Shown here piece by piece: positions 1-8,033 of a stretch of 29,685 nt of DNA. Positions within the stretch are counted from its first letter, which is position 1; the number at the start of each line of letters is the position of its first letter. The position numbers and the translations under genes were made by a program. The DNA is from Chromera velia (Eukaryota; Sar; Chromeraceae). Under the pieces are notes generated by a model. The model worked only from the letters and a program-made list of their open reading frames with translations, was not told the DNA's origin and ran no database searches. The stretch is from NCBI GenBank assembly GCA_018398765.1, contig JAHBMJ010000844.1:10196-39880 (forward strand). Reading direction: 5' to 3'.

Positions 1-363
1 GGAGGGGGGGGTCTGCGGCTTTTCCCGCGGGGGGGGGGGGGTCGGCGCGACCGCCCGGTCGGCTGGCCGGCGTGCGTCAATCGTGAAGTCTCATTTTTCT
101 TGCTTTCCGGGGCCGTTCGCAAGCTTGCTTGCGGCAGATGCAGCGGCCGCAAGGCCCGCGGCCGTGAAAAAAGGGAACCCGTCGATCTCATGCAGTGTCA
201 GATCGACGGTCCGGCGTTACTGTGTCTACGCTGAGGTCCAGTTCAACCATCAGCAACCGGCATTCCTGTCCTGTCAAAGGTCAAGACGGTCGGGCCAGTG
301 TTCAATTCTACCCGACTTTCCTTTTCCACTGTCGCATGTCCTTGAAGACTTGTAATCTACAAG
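1..363. other. Upstream region of the GH3 gene
   Basis: No gene is seen here. The first 60 bases hold several runs of G (up to about ten) in a GC-rich context, followed by mixed sequence up to the ATG at 364. It presumably contains the promoter and 5' UTR of the glycoside hydrolase gene, but I recognise no core promoter element. Short open frames in this stretch have no protein-like composition. Confidence 0.4.
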
Positions 364-3300
364 ATGTCTTCCCGTCTCCCAAAATCGTTTGACCGGGCCA
401 AGAGGAGACGGCACCGGCATACGTCTGTCTTCTGCTTCATATCCCTTGTATTCGCCTCCTCCGTTCCCGTCTCTTCCTCCGACGTGGAGGAGGCCATCAA
501 AGCTGCCTCTGTGGAAGAGAAACTAGAGTTCCTCAGGGGGATTTCCAGTGACCTTCCCGACATCGCAGGGAGAGTTCCGGCCTTCCCGTCTCTGACGTTC
601 CCACCCGTCTACGCCCATGACGGTCCTCAGGGAGTCAGGGGGCCCAAAGGAACGCAAACAGCTTTTCCCTCTGTTTTGAATGCGGCAGCTTGCTGGGACC
701 CTACATTGATGGAAGAGTACGGCAGGGCGATCGGAAGAGAGTTTCGGATGAAGGGGATACCCCTGTCTCTGGGGCCTGCAGTGCAGCTCATACGCGTGCC
801 CTGGGGGGGGAGGAATTTTGAATATCTCTCGGAAGATCCTCTGCTGAATTACCACATGGCGTATGCGATCACAAAGGGCATGAAGAGTGAGGGTGTGCTG
901 ACTGTGGCAAAACATTTCATAGGGAATGAACAAGAAGGGCCCGGACACAACGGGCGATTGACGCTCGACAGCCATGTGTCAAGGGGGGTGTTGGAGGAAC
1001 TGTACCTGCCTGGGTTCAGGGGGGCTCTAGATGCGGGGGTAGATGCGGTGATGTGTGCGTACAATTTGGTGAATGGGCGGTATGCGTGTGAAGCCCCTGA
1101 GTTGACTTCTGTATTGAAAGAAGGGATGGGGTTTAAAGGTTGGGTGATGACTGACTGGGGTGCCAGTGTTTTGGACGCCAGGGACGGTCTGTTGGCAGGA
1201 CTAGACCAGGAAATGCCGTGGGGCGCAGCGTTCAAGCAGCTGACACCAGCCGTGGCATCTGAACCTGAAGTGTCCTCTCGTATCGACAATGCGTTGCTGA
1301 GAATTTTGACCCCAATCAACCGACTTTGGAAAGACAGTCAGACCGAGGGATACCAACCTCTGCCCTCTGCATTTGAAAATCAGGGAAGGATTGCTGCCAA
1401 TGTGACATCAGATCAAAGCGCGGCAGTTGCGCGTGCTGTAGCTGAAAGTTCTGCAGTGTTGTTGAAGAACGAGAGGGGCACGTTGCCCCTTTTGGAACGG
1501 CAGGTTCTTTCGTCGGGAGATGGAATGAAGGGGGAGGCCAGTCTCCCAGCGTGGAAGGAAAAGGAGACGGTTTTGAGAATAGCTGTGATTGGAGAGAGTG
1601 GGCAGACCGCTGGGGGGGGGAGTGGGTGGGTGGAGGGTCCTCATCGCCCCCCTCTCCTAGACGCAATGCGATCAGAAATCTCACGCCTGGGCCTAGAGTC
1701 TAGCGTAGTACTTTCAGGCCTAGTTTGGGAAACCCCCTTTTCGGGTGTAGAGCAGTGGGAGCCCTTCACTATGCTCCCGTCTCCCTCTGCAGAATCGATT
1801 GCGGAGGCTGGGAGTCTGGCGGCCTCTGTCGACGTGACGGTGGTCGTTGTGTCTGTCCCTTCAGGCGAGGGGTATGACAGAAGCGATATCCTCAGTGTGG
1901 GGGCACCACAGGATGCGTTGGTCCGAAAGATTGCGTTAGCGTGTCGGGGGGAGAAGGGGGATAGAGAGGGGCGTCTGGTGGTTGTTGTTCGGTCGGGTGG
2001 TGCGGTTGCGGCACCGTGGTTGGAGGACCAGACGGCCGACGCGATTGTGTGGGAGGGACTTATGGGACAGGAGGCGGGTATGGCGAGTGCCCGTCTGTTG
2101 TTGGGGGAATCTGCCTTCCGGGGCCGTCTCCCAGTCTCATTCCCTTCAGTGCAAAATCCACGAGCGTGGTTGCCTCATCCGGAGCAGACGGGGGAGGTTG
2201 ACCCCTCCCAGCGAGTCAGTACTGGCTCTAGTTGGTTTTCATTTTTGCAGGGACGTGGAGGGGAAGTAGGGTCAGATACGCCACATCGCACCGCAGTGTA
2301 TTCTGAAGGGCTCCGCGTGGGGTACAGGCACTACTTCGCTGAACAGGTGAGATCAGTGCGCCCCCCTTGGCCGCTCTTTCTTGGCGGAGGGGTATGGACA
2401 CCATTTGCAAAGGCCATTAAAAAGTCTGCCCCTGAGGGTGGAGACGGGTTTGAGTTTGAGGCTTTTCCTTTTGGATTTGGGTTGTCATTCACGTCCTTCT
2501 CCTTGGAGGGACCTGTGGAGTTTTCTGTCCTTCCCTCCGTCTCTGCTGTGAAGTTCCCAGAGGGACAAATGGATGCGCATGGGGGGGGAGAGAGAGGCAG
2601 TAGCACGACAGGGGAGGGGTTAGTGTTTGGGTATACTGGGCCTGTAGGGGGTTTCTCTCACGGGGGGGGTAGGGGGGCGGCGAGGAGGGGTAATGAGTCT
2701 CGGGGGGGTCTGTATGGAGTGAGGAATAATGAGGGGCCTGTCGTTTTGGTCAGCTGTCGTGTTGTGAACACAGGAAAGAGGGAAGGATACGAGAGCATTC
2801 AGTTGTATGTAATGTCGGGGGTGGGGTATTTAGAGAGCCCCGGGAGGGGGGGATCCGAAAGAAAAAGCGTTTCGGTGAAAAGTGGAGGGGGCGCCATCCC
2901 CCGAATCGATCTCCGGGGGTTTGCAGGAGTGCAATTGGACCCAGGGGAGTCATCGAGAGTGGTCTTCGTTGTACCGATTGCATCTGTAATTGGGGTCTTT
3001 AGCGATGCGGAAAACGAATGGGTGGGACGGCAGGGGCGTTTTATTTTGCGTGTCTGTCAAAGTTCCGCAAAGGATAAATTTCGATCGGCTGGCAGAGTGC
3101 CGATTGGGTGTATGGAGGAAAGTATTTCCATCTCTCAGGATGAAGTCAAAGCTTCTGGATTGGCTGCGGAGTCTGTTAAAAATGAGTTTGGGTTTTTTTT
3201 TGCAGCTTCGCTTTGTCTGTTCGGTATTGTCTCCGCCTTGCCTCTCTTGTTGATTATCGCGGCATGTGCTGTCACTGCAGCATCTCGAATGACACATGGC

Positions 3301-3405
3301 GGCGAGCTGGGGTCATTCCCAGTCCGTTTGCGTCTTCGAATGACGAAGCTACTTCGAGTCTGGAAACTGTACCTTCGTCGCTCTCTAGGGTTCAGAACAA
3401 ATTGA
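364..3405 (+). CDS. Family 3 glycoside hydrolase (beta-glucosidase-like), membrane-anchored
   Basis: This is one uninterrupted frame of 1013 codons. GH3 enzymes remove terminal beta-linked glucose or xylose from oligosaccharides and glycosides. Visible family signatures are DGPQGVR (Asp86, substrate pocket), KHFIGNEQE (Lys183-His184), and VMTDWGAS with the expected catalytic nucleophile Asp264. The second domain carries GEGYDRSD near residues 501-508, the region that often supplies the acid/base in this family. EGLRVGYRHY and FPFGFGLSFTSFSL introduce the fibronectin III-like C-terminal domain. The N-terminus is basic and then hydrophobic (about residues 20-38), like a signal peptide. Residues about 942-973 form a strong membrane segment followed by a ~40-residue Arg/Lys-rich tail. 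I infer a type I, surface or endomembrane protein. Gly-rich insertions (about 735-790) make it longer than typical 750-850 residue relatives. The exact substrate cannot be read from sequence. Confidence 0.93.
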   Translation: MSSRLPKSFDRAKRRRHRHTSVFCFISLVFASSVPVSSSDVEEAIKAASVEEKLEFLRGISSDLPDIAGRVPAFPSLTFPPVYAHDGPQGVRGPKGTQTAFPSVLNAAACWDPTLMEEYGRAIGREFRMKGIPLSLGPAVQLIRVPWGGRNFEYLSEDPLLNYHMAYAITKGMKSEGVLTVAKHFIGNEQEGPGHNGRLTLDSHVSRGVLEELYLPGFRGALDAGVDAVMCAYNLVNGRYACEAPELTSVLKEGMGFKGWVMTDWGASVLDARDGLLAGLDQEMPWGAAFKQLTPAVASEPEVSSRIDNALLRILTPINRLWKDSQTEGYQPLPSAFENQGRIAANVTSDQSAAVARAVAESSAVLLKNERGTLPLLERQVLSSGDGMKGEASLPAWKEKETVLRIAVIGESGQTAGGGSGWVEGPHRPPLLDAMRSEISRLGLESSVVLSGLVWETPFSGVEQWEPFTMLPSPSAESIAEAGSLAASVDVTVVVVSVPSGEGYDRSDILSVGAPQDALVRKIALACRGEKGDREGRLVVVVRSGGAVAAPWLEDQTADAIVWEGLMGQEAGMASARLLLGESAFRGRLPVSFPSVQNPRAWLPHPEQTGEVDPSQRVSTGSSWFSFLQGRGGEVGSDTPHRTAVYSEGLRVGYRHYFAEQVRSVRPPWPLFLGGGVWTPFAKAIKKSAPEGGDGFEFEAFPFGFGLSFTSFSLEGPVEFSVLPSVSAVKFPEGQMDAHGGGERGSSTTGEGLVFGYTGPVGGFSHGGGRGAARRGNESRGGLYGVRNNEGPVVLVSCRVVNTGKREGYESIQLYVMSGVGYLESPGRGGSERKSVSVKSGGGAIPRIDLRGFAGVQLDPGESSRVVFVVPIASVIGVFSDAENEWVGRQGRFILRVCQSSAKDKFRSAGRVPIGCMEESISISQDEVKASGLAAESVKNEFGFFFAASLCLFGIVSALPLLLIIAACAVTAASRMTHGGELGSFPVRLRLRMTKLLRVWKLYLRRSLGFRTN

Positions 3406-3636
3406 AACTTTTGTTTGTACAAAATCATCTTTCACAGCGAGGCCATTGCATGATTTCATATACACGCTCTACGGAATACATTCTATTCATGCGTTTGTCT
3501 GTACATCTATTTCTATCGTGTGTTTTACTCTTAAAAATTTGAAAATATAAAAGGAACGCCCCGCCCTGCTAGCTCTGGCAACAGATGAACATAGCGGGAA
3601 GGCCTAGTGCGGAGCCTATCTATCAATCAATATCAA
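3406..3636. other. 3' flank of the GH3 gene
   Basis: No gene is seen. It becomes AT-rich around 3530-3555 and ends at the left end of the hAT-like element. The stretch at about 3597-3615 resembles the beginning of the 93-bp repeat at 5272 (both share CTAGTGCG or CTAGTACG after GGGAA), but the match is too short to be sure. Confidence 0.4.
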
Positions 3637-3690
3637 TAGTGACCATGTTTGATTTAATTTGATTTGATTTGATTTGATTTGAGGTAGGGC
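3637..3690 (+). repeat. Left terminal inverted repeat (TTTGA pentamers)
   Basis: It begins TAGTGACCATG and runs into about six TTTGAT/TTTGA units. It is the inverted partner of 4862-4913; the first 19 bases are identical and the copies then differ in pentamer number and one interruption. Confidence 0.8.
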
Positions 3691-4012
3691 TTAAGCTCAA
3701 ATCAAATATCCGGTCAGGGAGGACCTAGTGTTTAAAGACCTATCAAATACGATCAAATAATATGACTTTCAACCTCAAATATGAAGGTCCCAAAACAATT
3801 TTTACAAGTACCGATCCGTCACGCATGCTGATTCAAATAAAAAAACTTAAATCTTGATGGTTTGCTCTCAAAAAAAAAAACGTTTTGAGCTGTACTGAAA
3901 TTGACGTTTCACCCCTTTTTACTTCATGCAGAGGTAAACCGATCAGCTGAACGTTTTCCCGAACAGCTATGTTAACTTTTCTGGTGCTGGAACATCTTTT
4001 ACGGCCCCCTTT

Positions 4013-4719
4013 TTGAGCGTCTGCAAACATTTTACACCCCGTAAAGATATGTCACACAATCCGACAGGGTCGAACAGGAAGAAGGAGGCATTTGTTTTTA
4101 GAGCCGGGTATGCAAAAAAAATATGGTCCGTGCAAAAGGGGGCAAATGTGATTCAGTGTCAGGTGAAAATACAAGGAGCCGAGGGGGAACTCCCGGGGAA
4201 GGAGAAACTATTTGTGGCTGTGAGTATGCAGCAGCAGCAACCAGTTCTTTTCAAACCCACCTCATCAATCAGCATAGCTTGACGATCACGTCTGACAAAC
4301 ATGTGCAGCTGCTCCAAGAAAGACAGGAGAAGTGGTCGGAGGGGGCGGGGGGGACGAAGCAGCCTGATGTGCGAACGTTTTTTCCCACCAAAGATGAAGT
4401 AGAAGCCGTAGTCGCACCATATGCAGAGACGCATGAGAAGAGAATCAAGTGCGATATGCTGACCACTGACTTTCTGGCCAGTGCTGGCTGGCCTCATCTC
4501 ATAGAAAATGAGGCATTGCGAAAGCTGGTCAAAGCACTGGACCCCCGCTATGATCTCCCGTCTGTGGGGAAGGTACAGAGACTTGTGCTCCCAACACTGA
4601 AGAACGAGATTATTCTGTCAATCAAAGACAGGTTGAGAAAAGCAGCAACCCGACGAGTGTCGATCACCCTCGACATGTGGTCGCACGTAGGAAAGTCATA
4701 TATTTTTTTAAATTTTTGA
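4013..4719 (+). pseudogene. Broken hAT transposase, BED finger and N-terminal part only
   Basis: Two frames share one transposase. The first (from 4013) reads AGYAKKIWSVQKGANVIQCQ, the start of a BED zinc finger with its first Cys. The second (ATG at 4123, to 4719) supplies the rest: an ICGCEY Cys motif, then SFQTHLINQH with the paired His residues. It continues with LVKALDPRYDLPS and VSITLDMWSH, which match conserved blocks of hAT transposases just before the catalytic core. The shift lies in the G-rich stretch near 4170-4200 and looks like a small indel, though an intron cannot be fully excluded. The frame stops soon after DMWSH, so the catalytic core and the C-terminal dimerisation region are missing. 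The protein cannot be an active transposase. Confidence 0.72.
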
Positions 4720-4861
4720 AATACATATCAGAAATGTTCAGATAACTATTGTCATGAGAAAAATGATCAGAGTGACAGTAAGTCAGTGACTCAGTGAGGA
4801 ACCCTAAGAGGTTAACCTCAAATCTTACCTCAAATATCAAATATTTAAGGTTGAAGCTCAA

Positions 4862-4913
4862 ATCAAATCAAATCAAATCAAATCAAATATAATCAAATCA
4901 AACATGGTCACTA
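4862..4913 (-). repeat. Right terminal inverted repeat (TTTGA pentamers)
   Basis: Read on the - strand it starts TAGTGACCATGTTTGATTT and continues into TTTGA pentamers with one ATTATA interruption. It is the partner of the left end at 3637. Confidence 0.8.
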
Positions 4914-5271
4914 ACCTCCCCCTCTTTCCATAACAAATACAGTGCCTGGAGCGGGCAGAAGTTGAGGCACCAGATGATATCTGGAGAAACTATTTGGTGG
5001 TTTTTATGTGGCAATCATAGGGATCAAGATTGAGCACTTATGGCTTGTCCACCAGACCCCACTGAGGTGAATGCCCCAAAAAGGCTCGATGGCATGCAAA
5101 GACCCCCTCCCCCCCCCTAGAGCCCGTTTGCGTGCCATTGGCACGCAAATGAATTTTCACATGGCCCTAGAGGGATATGGCCGGTGGTTCTGCTTCCCTA
5201 GCAAACGGCTTGTGGGGGGACTCTGCCGGTCTACTACCCGGGTCTAGCCCCTTTAATAATCCTTTTAATTT
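4914..5271. other. Non-coding stretch between repeats, with a perfect hairpin
   Basis: No gene is seen. It contains a C-run (about 5105-5117) and a perfect 10-bp hairpin at 5127-5149. The sequence at about 4944-4995 reads as a short open stretch with EAPDDIWRNYL, faintly like a hAT C-terminus, but this is too short to call. Confidence 0.4.
5127..5149. repeat. Perfect hairpin, 10-bp stem with 3-base loop
   Basis: The arm TTTGCGTGCC (5127-5136) is followed by ATT and then its exact reverse complement GGCACGCAAA (5140-5149). No T-run follows, and its function is unknown. Confidence 0.7.
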
Positions 5272-5364
5272 GGGAACTGCCTAGTACGTTGCCACTAAAC
5301 GCTAGAAACCTAGAAATATGGGCTGACAGCGATTATGTATGATGATGATAACTAGGATGATGAT
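5272..5364 (+). repeat. Direct repeat copy 1 with GAT-rich tail
   Basis: It starts GGGAACTGCCTAGTACG and includes the shared block CTAAACGCTAGAAACCTAG. It ends in ATGATGATGATAACTAGGATGATGAT. It is nearly identical to 6408-6506, in the same orientation 1136 bp away. A tail of short GAT repeats suggests the 3' end of a retroposed element, but that is inference. Confidence 0.8.
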
Positions 5365-6407
5365 AGAAGACTTAACCCCTAGCCTCTGTTGGGCTCGGGT
5401 GGTCCGTTCATCTATGCATTCATGCATAGGATGTTTGATCGATCGATTATTCTAGATCAAACGCATGCTCTCAATTCTCTACCTCTCTCAAGCACCTCAT
5501 TATTGCTTCAAACCCCTGCCGTGGCTTATGATTAAGCATCAAGAAGCAGCTCTCAACGGCTTCTACCTCTGCTGGGCCCGCCCTTTTAACCTTAGAGATT
5601 GCTGCCACTCTTTGCGCAGCGGTAACCCTGTCAAAAAGAGAGAGACCATCCTTCACTTCTCTCACTACCGCTTTCAATGCTGCTTGCTCCTCTCTCCTCC
5701 CTATGCAATCAGTCAGGCGATGCACAGCATCGTCAACCGGTCGTCTGTCTTGATCCAGACAACGCGCATACAATTTTTCCTGCACCCCGCCATGGCATGC
5801 CCCCCCCCCCACGACTTTGAGCAAAAGGGGCGTGATGGAAATGCCTGCCTGAAGAAAGGGCGAGGGCAGAGAGCACGGCACCGACACCTTCTTTCCTGAA
5901 TAGATTCATTGGGTGGAAAGGAGCAGTTTAGCAAATCTCTCTCTCGATGGATGTGCTTTCTGAAAAGCGGTGTATGCAGCGTTGGGTGGGTAGAGTGATG
6001 GGTTTCTTCTTGGATAACTGTTGTCGTCTTCATTCTCAGCTGCTCATCCCTTCAACCACTCCCCTTCTGTCTGGACCGCCATTTCTCTTTTCAACCGGTT
6101 CCCTACCAGGGCTCTTTCTGTTTTCCATTCTCTTTGCCTCATATCTTCATACTGCAGTGACCACACGCTGCGGGCCTCTGCCTCACTTAGAGAGAGGAGC
6201 TTGGCGGTCTCTTTCGGGAGCAACTTATTGATAGATGCACGAAATGATGGGCACAGCCCTCCTCTATATGTACACAGGACTGCTTTAGGGAGGTCTTGCT
6301 TTTGGAGGTGAAGAGAAGAGAGGAAAGAAGCAACACGACTTCGCATGACACAGAGCATAGAGGACAGACCAATAGAGAAGAGAGAAGGAGAGGTGAAAGA
6401 GTTGTGA
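5365..6407 (-). other. Body between the direct repeats, with protein-like - strand frames
   Basis: Two - strand open stretches look more like protein than their + strand mirrors. One (6044-6358, ATG at 6358) contains ASINKLLPKETAKLLSLSEA and a charged middle (YEDMRQREWKTER). The other (5471 to about 5860, no ATG) contains DDAVHRLTDCIGRREEQAAL and VTAAQRVAAISKVKRAG, and could follow an acceptor TTTCTTCAG on the - strand near 5853. I do not recognise a family. They may be exons of a gene carried inside a repeated element or remains of element coding sequence. The + strand frame across 5465-5899 has no recognisable reverse transcriptase motif. Confidence 0.3.
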
Positions 6408-6506
6408 GGGAACTGCCTAGTGCGATGTCACTAAACGCTAGAAACCTAGAAATATGGGCTGACAGCGATTATGTATAATGATGATAACTAGGATGATGAT
6501 GATGAT
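6408..6506 (+). repeat. Direct repeat copy 2 with GAT-rich tail
   Basis: It starts GGGAACTGCCTAGTGCG and keeps the CTAAACGCTAGAAACCTAG block and the TAACTAGGATGATGATGATGAT-type end (one or two more GAT units than copy 1). It differs from 5272-5364 at only a few bases. Confidence 0.8.
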
Positions 6507-8033
6507 TTAGCTAAAATATATCGTAAATAAAAAGTCTTTGTCACTTAACTTGTAATTTAAGTGTTTTAAAAGCTAGCTTGAAAGATAAAAAAATACTGCA
6601 GTACATATGAGTAACGTGACACAACTTTTTTAAACAGTTTTTAGACATATAATTAAGTTCTCATAAGTTCTGCACTATACTAGGCAATATAGGTTCTGAA
6701 TTGACTCCATCGATCGAATCGATTCAATTGGGGGGGGGAAACTGATCATATGAATGCGGTATCGCTAGGCGGTATCGATCGCTGCCTGTTTCCCAAGACT
6801 CTACGTGAATATCCTTAAACTTCACTTCTTTCTTCTCGATGACAATACAGTCGATCAAATCCATGCAAAACAAAGTCCACACATGCGCACTACTTCTGTA
6901 TTAAAGTCACTCAACTCTGGCAACTCCCCCTCGCCTCTTCAAATCCTTTCATCATGCATTTCGCGATTCCCTTTTCATACCTTTCCCACACTGTCAAGTC
7001 TCACGTGAAATCTTTCTGACCCCTGCCCATAGAGCCTGCCTGACAATATCACTCACTCAGTTGTAAACGTAAATCAGAAGACCGACGGTATCCCTGTACA
7101 TGCATGTATCTTTCTCTAGCTGTCTGCACGTCTGGTGTGGTTACGGCCTCTCCCTCTCCGCTCTCTGTTTCTCTTTCTCTCTCTTTTTCGCTACTAAACG
7201 CGAAAGCAAGAGGGACGAAAGTTAAGAAATCAAAGAAAGAAAATGGTGACACGGTTAATCAAGTACATCCCCGTAAGTTGATTCAAAACTTAACGCCCCT
7301 TTCTTTTCTCTTTTTCCTCACGCGGTGAGCGAATTCACAAAAGAGATTTCATAAAAGGATATCTACATTCTCTTGTTGTCTCGCCCACACACAAACAAAT
7401 AGAGACGTGGGAAGAGCGAAGAGACTGAAAGAGAGCAGGTGTAAGGGTGAGAGGGAAAGAGAGAGCAGGTGAGGGAGAAGGGATGAAGGCGAAACATGCA
7501 TGTGCAGTTCCGGACAGCATAGCAAGGAAGGACGAAGAACATGGCGAGGAAACAAGAGGAATAGCACAGCATAAAATAACACAACACTGCAATGTACAAC
7601 ACACACGCCACTCAGGAGAGGCGGACGCGGTCAACCAATCCCATCATCAAACACACGCTCCTTCCTTCTCTCTACCCCTCTCCCAGTCCATCATTTAGGC
7701 AAACAGCGAGTTGGGGGTGAAGACAAGGAGGTCACCGACACTTCATTCCCATTCAACGCATTCTCATATGCACACAGACACCATGCAGTGTGACCGAGGA
7801 ACCGAGACGCATGGCCAGACACGCAAGCTGAATTCTTTCCCACCGCTCCATGCATCATCTTCTCCTTTTCCACCCACCATTCGATCACTACTTTGGAGCA
7901 CACGTCCAACCAAAGTCCTCTGCCCCCTCCCAAAGCCTCCCCTGCTTGCCTCCCTCTTTCACACACTCCGACATAAACAAATGAGACGATTTGACAGAAG
8001 AAGGGAGGGAGGGAGGGGAATAGAGTCATCTCT
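6507..8033. other. 1.5 kb without a recognisable gene
   Basis: The first part (6507-6780) is AT-rich and contains TCGATCGA-like words and a G-run at 6730-6738. From about 7100 to 7480 the sequence is rich in CT on one strand and GA on the other. Short frames in both directions are low in complexity (Ser, Leu and Phe, or Glu, Arg and Lys) and look like by-products of these tracts. The last few hundred bases are the 3' flank of the - strand gene that ends at 8034. Confidence 0.45.
7150..7200. repeat. CT/GA-rich simple sequence
   Basis: A run of TCTCTCT and TTTCTCTCTCTT motifs. A second GA-rich patch (GAGAGGGAAAGAGAGAGCAG) lies at about 7448-7470. Confidence 0.55.

Larger units (their letters stand above)
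3637..4913. mobile_element. hAT-like DNA transposon remnant with pentamer-rich inverted ends
   Basis: The two ends are inverted copies: both start TAGTGACCATGTTTGATTT (19 identical bases) and continue into tandem TTTGA pentamers (left about 3637-3690, right about 4862-4913, reverse complement). Termini of the form YARNG, here TAGTG, are typical of the hAT superfamily, and the interior encodes a BED-finger/hAT transposase fragment. More TTTGA-type motifs lie just inside both ends, as expected for subterminal transposase-binding repeats. The 8 bases outside the left end (AATATCAA) and right end (ACCTCCCC) do not match, so no target-site duplication supports recent insertion of this exact unit. 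At about 1.28 kb it is too short to carry a full transposase and is a non-autonomous or decayed copy. Confidence 0.75.

Noticed and set aside
2215-2250. Possible 36-base in-frame intron in the GH3 gene (GTCAGT to TTTTTGCAG)
   Set aside because: It is too short for any intron length seen elsewhere in the window, and the frame is open without splicing. The GTCAGT similarity is noted but not used.
5465-5899. + strand frame of 144 codons between the direct repeats
   Set aside because: No ATG-proximal or family signals, and its composition (His, Cys and Leu scattered) looks like the complement of the more protein-like - strand frame.
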